Shown here piece by piece: positions 60,200 to 64,000 of a stretch of DNA of 64,000 nucleotides. The stretch spans positions 992,001-1,056,000 of the forward strand of contig NZ_CP084058.1 in assembly GCF_020215645.1 (NCBI RefSeq). The letters are read 5' to 3'. This stretch comes from Nonomuraea gerenzanensis (lineage in GTDB: Bacteria; Actinomycetota; Actinomycetes; Streptosporangiales; Streptosporangiaceae). Every line of letters begins with the position of its first letter. The first letter of the stretch is position 1. The notes beneath the pieces are model-generated. The model was not told where the DNA came from, searched no databases, and saw only the letters and a list, made by a program, of their open reading frames with translations. A program made the position numbers and the translations under genes.

Positions 60200-60829
60200 G
60201 TGTCTAAGGCTGGGCGGCTCGTCGTCCTCGTCTCCGGCTCTGGAACCAACCTACAGGCCCTGCTGGACGCTTCCGCCGACCCGTCGTACGGGGCTCGCGT
60301 GGTCGCGGTCGGGGCCGACAGGGAGGGAATCGAGGGGCTGGACAGGGCTACCAGGGCAAATGTCCCGACTTTTGTCGAGAAACTGGGCGATTATGCGACT
60401 CGGGCGGAATGGGATGCGGCCATCGCCGCCAAGATCGCAGCTTACGAGCCCGACCTGGTCGTGTCCGCGGGCTTCATGAAAATTTTGGGTACGCCGACGC
60501 TCGACGCGTTCCCCGTGCTGAACACGCATCCGGCGCTGCTGCCGTCGTTCCCCGGCGCGCACGGCGTGCGTGACGCGCTGGCCCACGGGGTCAAGGTGAC
60601 CGGCTGCACCGTCATGCTGGCCGACGAGGGGGTCGACACGGGCCCGATCGTGGCGCAGGCGGCGGTGCCGGTGCTGGCAGACGACGACGAGGCGGTCCTG
60701 CACGAGCGCATCAAGGTGGTCGAACGCCGCCTGCTCGTCGAGACCGTCGGCCGGATGGCTCGCGAGGGCTGGACGGTCAGCGGACGTACCGTCCGAATCG
60801 GCAACCACACAGGAGGGGAATCCACGTGA
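60200..60829 (+). CDS. purN: phosphoribosylglycinamide formyltransferase
   Basis: A 209-residue GAR transformylase, step 3 of purine synthesis, using 10-formyl-[17 protein letters not shown] is the phosphate loop; the catalytic Asn, His and Asp are in [15 protein letters not shown] and [17 protein letters not shown] at 60188-60194 favours GTG 60200 over GTG 60194. It is coupled with purH through GTGA. Confidence 0.95.
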   Translation: MSKAGRLVVLVSGSGTNLQALLDASADPSYGARVVAVGADREGIEGLDRATRANVPTFVEKLGDYATRAEWDAAIAAKIAAYEPDLVVSAGFMKILGTPTLDAFPVLNTHPALLPSFPGAHGVRDALAHGVKVTGCTVMLADEGVDTGPIVAQAAVPVLADDDEAVLHERIKVVERRLLVETVGRMAREGWTVSGRTVRIGNHTGGEST

Positions 60830-62379
60830 CTCGCATCGCCATCCGGCGCGCGCTCATCGCTGTTTACGACAAGTCCGGGCTCGAAGAGCTGGCCAGAGCC
60901 CTCGACGGCGCCGGAGTGGAGATCGTCTCGACCGGTGGCACGGCCGCCGCGATCTCCTCCTACGGCATCCCGGTGACGAAGGTGGAGCAGCTCACCGGGT
61001 TCCCCGAGTGCCTCGACGGGCGGGTCAAGACGCTGCACCCGCGCGTGCACGCCGGGCTGCTGGCCGACGTCACCAAGCCGCACCACGTGGCGCAGCTCGA
61101 CGAGCTGGAGATCGACCCGTTCCAGCTCGTCGTGGTGAACCTGTATCCGTTCCAGGAGACGGTGGCCTCGGGGGCGTCCGACGCCGAGTGCGTCGAGCAG
61201 ATCGACATCGGCGGCCCCGCCATGATCCGCGGCGCCGCCAAGAACCACAACACCTGCGCGGTCGTGGTGAACCCGAGCTTCTACGGCGACGTGCGGGACG
61301 CCCTGTCCGAGGGCGGCTTCACGCTGACCGAGCGCAAGCGGCTGGCGGGCATCGCGTACGCGCACACCGCCGCTTACGACGTGGCCGTGGCGAACTGGTT
61401 CGCGGGCACGTACGTGGGCGAGGGCGAGGAGTTCCCCGAGTTCACGGGGGCGGCGTACGAGCGCAAGGCCACGCTCCGCTACGGCGAGAACCCGCACCAG
61501 CGCGCGGCGCTCTACGCGGGCGGCACGGCCGGCACCGGCGGCCTGGCGGGTGCCGAGCAGCTGCACGGCAAGGAGATGTCCTACAACAACTACCTCGACG
61601 CCGACGCCGCCTGGCGCGCCGCCTGGGACTTCACCGAGCCCGCCGTGGCCATCATCAAGCACCAGAACCCGTGCGGCATCGCCATCGGCACCGACGTCGC
61701 CGACGCGCACCGCAAGGCGCACGCCTGCGACCCCGTCTCGGCGTACGGTGGCGTGATCGCCGTGAACCGGCCCGTCACGGCCGAGCTGGCCCGGCAGATC
61801 GCCGAGGTGTTCACCGAGGTCGTCATCGCCCCCGGCTACGACGAGGAGGCGCTGGAGGTGCTGCGGGCCAAGAAGAGCCTGCGCATGCTGGCCTGCCCGG
61901 AGGGCCCCTCGTCGCCGACCGAGTTCCGCAGGATCGACGGCGGCCTGCTCGTGCAGAGCGTGGACCGCGTGGACGCCCCCGGCGACTCGGCGGCGCAGTG
62001 GGAGCTCAAGACCGGCGAGCCGGTCTCGCCCGAGGTGCTGGCGGACCTGGAGTTCGCCTGGCGCGCCTGCCGTTCGGTCAAGTCGAACGCCATCCTCCTG
62101 GCCAGCGGCGGCGCCACCGTGGGCGTCGGCATGGGCCAGGTGAACCGGGTCGACTCCTGCCGCCTGGCCGTCACCCGGGCGGGGGAGCGCGTGGCCGGCT
62201 CGGTGGCGGCCTCCGACGCGTTCTTCCCGTTCCCCGACGGGCTGGAGGTGCTGCTGGAGGCCGGCGTGCGCGCGATCGTGGAGCCGGGCGGCTCCATCAG
62301 GGACGAGCTGGTCATCGAGGCGGCGAAGAAGGCCGGCGCGAGCCTGTACTTCACCGGCACCCGCCACTTCTTCCACTAG
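60826..62379 (+). CDS. purH: bifunctional AICAR formyltransferase / IMP cyclohydrolase
   Basis: A 517-residue enzyme for the last two steps of IMP synthesis. The N-terminal MGS-like cyclohydrolase domain has [24 protein letters not shown] and [16 protein letters not shown]. The formyltransferase domain has [12 protein letters not shown], the catalytic Lys-His in KHQNPCGIA and the terminal [11 protein letters not shown] 60826 overlaps purN by 4 bases. A strong terminator follows. Confidence 0.97.
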   Translation: MTRIAIRRALIAVYDKSGLEELARALDGAGVEIVSTGGTAAAISSYGIPVTKVEQLTGFPECLDGRVKTLHPRVHAGLLADVTKPHHVAQLDELEIDPFQLVVVNLYPFQETVASGASDAECVEQIDIGGPAMIRGAAKNHNTCAVVVNPSFYGDVRDALSEGGFTLTERKRLAGIAYAHTAAYDVAVANWFAGTYVGEGEEFPEFTGAAYERKATLRYGENPHQRAALYAGGTAGTGGLAGAEQLHGKEMSYNNYLDADAAWRAAWDFTEPAVAIIKHQNPCGIAIGTDVADAHRKAHACDPVSAYGGVIAVNRPVTAELARQIAEVFTEVVIAPGYDEEALEVLRAKKSLRMLACPEGPSSPTEFRRIDGGLLVQSVDRVDAPGDSAAQWELKTGEPVSPEVLADLEFAWRACRSVKSNAILLASGGATVGVGMGQVNRVDSCRLAVTRAGERVAGSVAASDAFFPFPDGLEVLLEAGVRAIVEPGGSIRDELVIEAAKKAGASLYFTGTRHFFH

Positions 62380-62386
62380 AGGCAAT

Positions 62387-62428
62387 TAAGGGGTGACATG
62401 ATCAATATGTCACCCCTTATCCGTTTTT
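62387..62428 (+). terminator. intrinsic terminator after purH
   Basis: A perfect 13-bp stem, TAAGGGGTGACAT at 62387-62399 with its complement at 62407-62419, and a 7-base loop, followed by TCCGTTTTT. It is 8 bases after the purH stop. This is a textbook rho-independent terminator, rare in so GC-rich a genome. Confidence 0.93.
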
Positions 62429-62497
62429 GCGGCGAGCACTCCTGACTCCGGGCTACCCTGAACTCCTCCTCGCCCCTCTTTTACCCGGAGATGACCT

Positions 62498-62680
62498 ATG
62501 GCGCTCGACGCGATCCTGCAGGCGTTCGTCACCCTGAACGGCGTGGCCACCAGCCCCTTCGTGCTCCTGGTCCTTGCCTTCATCGGTGCTTACCTGGGCA
62601 TCCGCGCCGTAGAGGTCATTCCGTACACCCGCCGGATCATCGAGCGCCGCGAGGCTCAGGCGGCTGCGGAGCGCGAGTAA
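62498..62680 (+). CDS. small single-helix membrane protein
   Basis: A 60-residue protein with one or two membrane helices (about 10-40) and a charged C-terminus, RRIIERREAQAAAERE. A GGAG site lies 8 bases before the ATG, and third positions are G/C-rich, so it is likely real. The function is unknown. It follows the purH terminator and should have its own promoter in 62430-62490. Confidence 0.7.
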   Translation: MALDAILQAFVTLNGVATSPFVLLVLAFIGAYLGIRAVEVIPYTRRIIERREAQAAAERE

Positions 62681-63075
62681 CCACGGGCGCCTCCTCCGGC
62701 AGGAAGTGCCCAGCCTGAACGGGCTCGCCACGCACGTCGTCGGCCCACGTCCGCCAGACGTCGAGCGGCCGGTACCACTGCCCGACCGCGCCCGAGGCGC
62801 TCCACGACACCGACGCCGGACACTCGATCCGCCGGCGACCACGATCGGCCCGATCGCCCGCGATCGCCCGCATCCGGCACGGGGCATGGCCAGGCGCGCT
62901 GGGCGGCCTACCACTCGCGCCGTAGCCCCGCAGTGGCCACCACGCTGAACCGCTCGGCCAGCCCCCGGCGTGACGCGATGCCCCATCAGGTGCGTCCCGG
63001 GGATGCCGCGCAGCAGCGGCACCGGCGGCCCTGACCCGCCACGGACGCCGTGGATCGTCGTCTGCGAGGCACTCG
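62637..63075 (-). pseudogene. remnant of an alpha/beta hydrolase (haloacetate dehalogenase-like)
   Basis: Pieces of one protein lie in two minus-strand frames. TTIHGVRGGSGPPVPLLRG and THLMGHRVTP (about 63061-62975) match the N-terminus of fluoroacetate dehalogenase-type hydrolases. After a frame change near 62955, LRGYGASGRPPSAPGHAP follows (to about 62880), then RAIAGD. The next piece, GAVGQWYRPLDVWRTWADD with GHFLPEEAP, is the C-terminal end with the catalytic His. About 150 residues including the nucleophile Asp loop are missing. The gene is dead through frameshift and internal deletion. Its 3' end overlaps the small membrane protein gene. Confidence 0.75.
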
Positions 63076-63198
63076 TGCTTGCGCGGGAGGCGCTCGTGCC
63101 CGTCACCGGCTGCGCAGGCGTTCGTGCCCGCACAGCCGATCACCGTAGCCACCCGCACGCCGGGCCCCGCGAAGGACCGGCAGCCGTACCGGCCTGGC

Positions 63199-64000
63199 TC
63201 AGGGCGCCGTGATGGACGGATGCGGCCGCCAGGCCAGTTGCGCCGCTCCCGCCAAGCTGGCCCGCACGCCCAGCGAGCTCTGCCTGACCTCCACCGCCCG
63301 TACGAACGGCAGCCCGGTCACATCGTCCAGCGCATGGCGCAGCGGCTCGAAGAGCACCTCCCCGGCGGCCGACACCCCGCCACCGATGACCACCGCCGTG
63401 AGCTCGACGGCCGCAGCGGTGGAGGCGATCATGCCGGCGAGGGCCCGGGCACCGCGCTGGAAGGCCGCCACCGCGATGGGGTCTCCCGCGCGGGCGTCCT
63501 GGGCCAGCATCCGCGCGTCAGCCGGCGCCTTGCCCTCCTCACCTCGCACGTCACCGTCCTGGCCCTGGACGGCGGAGCCGACGGCGCCCGAGGAGGCGCC
63601 CGGTGACCAGCCGTTCTCCAGCGCCCACCGGGCCATGTTCGGGCCGCTGGAGTACCGTTCGACGCAACCGCGGCCGCCGCATTCGCAACGCTCGCCGTAG
63701 GGATCGATGCTCATGTGCCCGACGTGCCCAGCATTGCCGGTCGGCCCGAGGAGCGGGACACCGTCGAGCACCAGGCCACCGCCGATGCCGGTCGACACGA
63801 CGATGCCCAGCAACGACGTGCAGCCGCGCCCGGCTCCCAGCCAGTGCTCGCCGAGGGCGAAGCACTGTGCGTCGCCGGCCAGCACGGTGGGCAGCGTGGT
63901 GAGCTTCCGCACCTCCTCGCGCAGCGGGAAGCCGCGCCAGCTCGGCATGTTCACCGGGCTCACGGTGCCGGCGGCGAGGTCCACGGGGCCCGCGCAGCCG
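63199..64000 (-). CDS. ROK-family sugar kinase, 5' end beyond the window
   Basis: At least 267 residues; the frame stays open to the window edge with GCAGPVDLAAG, so the N-terminal ATP site is outside. Visible are GIVVSTGIGGGLVLDG (sugar and phosphate binding), the ROK zinc motif CECGGRGCVE, and the C-terminal VIGGGVSAAGEVLFEPL. ROK members are glucokinases, N-acetylmannosamine kinases or repressors; without the N-terminus the class cannot be decided. A 30-residue low-complexity insert around 63540-63620 (SGAVGSAVQGQDGDVRGEEG) is unusual for the family. Confidence 0.88.
   Translation of the reverse strand, partial: GCAGPVDLAAGTVSPVNMPSWRGFPLREEVRKLTTLPTVLAGDAQCFALGEHWLGAGRGCTSLLGIVVSTGIGGGLVLDGVPLLGPTGNAGHVGHMSIDPYGERCECGGRGCVERYSSGPNMARWALENGWSPGASSGAVGSAVQGQDGDVRGEEGKAPADARMLAQDARAGDPIAVAAFQRGARALAGMIASTAAAVELTAVVIGGGVSAAGEVLFEPLRHALDDVTGLPFVRAVEVRQSSLGVRASLAGAAQLAWRPHPSITAP

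Overview
This is a high-GC actinobacterial chromosome segment: third codon positions are almost always G or C, GTG starts are common, and there are a WhiB-type Fe-S regulator, PspC/LiaF-type stress genes and the sucC-sucD-DUF6350-purN-purH gene order typical of actinomycetes. The style resembles the Streptosporangiales (Nonomuraea-like), but the genus is inferred and not shown. No rRNA, tRNA, CRISPR array, insertion sequence or phage gene was seen.

Layout. 0.3-3.6 kb: three-gene signalling operon (receiver-PP2C phosphatase, CHASE3 histidine kinase, Rcp1-like regulator). 3.6-32.7 kb: a large cell-surface glycan locus on both strands. It holds a minus-strand operon of acyl carrier protein, SDR reductase, AMP-ligase, LuxE-like and LuxC-like proteins and a GT-C-type membrane protein. 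It also holds a complete six-gene CMP-pseudaminic acid set (pseB, C, F, G, H, I), several GT2/GT4 glycosyltransferases, a GT2-TagF fusion, a CDP-alcohol phosphotransferase, a sulfotransferase, methyltransferases and one unrecognised protein. The most economical reading is a wall polymer (teichoic or teichulosonic acid type) carrying pseudaminic acid, with an acyl-derived decoration. 32.8-37.2 kb: form II CO-dehydrogenase-like operon coxS-L-M-G. 37.3-41.8 kb: PspC/LiaF protein divergent from a PspC-histidine kinase and LiaR-like regulator. 41.9-46.1 kb: L,D-transpeptidase, PcrA helicase, PIG-L deacetylase. 46.3-51.2 kb: VapBC pair, CPBP protease with a Gly-Ser tail, WhiB-like protein, metallopeptidase lipoprotein and glutamate-cysteine ligase-like enzyme. 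51.5-55.3 kb: galE and three tandem secreted paralogues. 55.5-62.7 kb: sucCD, DUF6350, purN, purH. 62.6-63.1 kb: a decayed haloacetate-dehalogenase-like gene. The right end holds a ROK kinase running out of the window.

Gene starts were set mainly by translational coupling: most operon junctions are ATGA, GTGA or TGATG overlaps. At three convergent junctions (23.8, 46.2 and 59.6 kb) a tandem repeat duplicates the stop-codon end of one gene. The acyl-reductase operon inside a pseudaminic-acid locus is the best candidate for an undescribed pathway.
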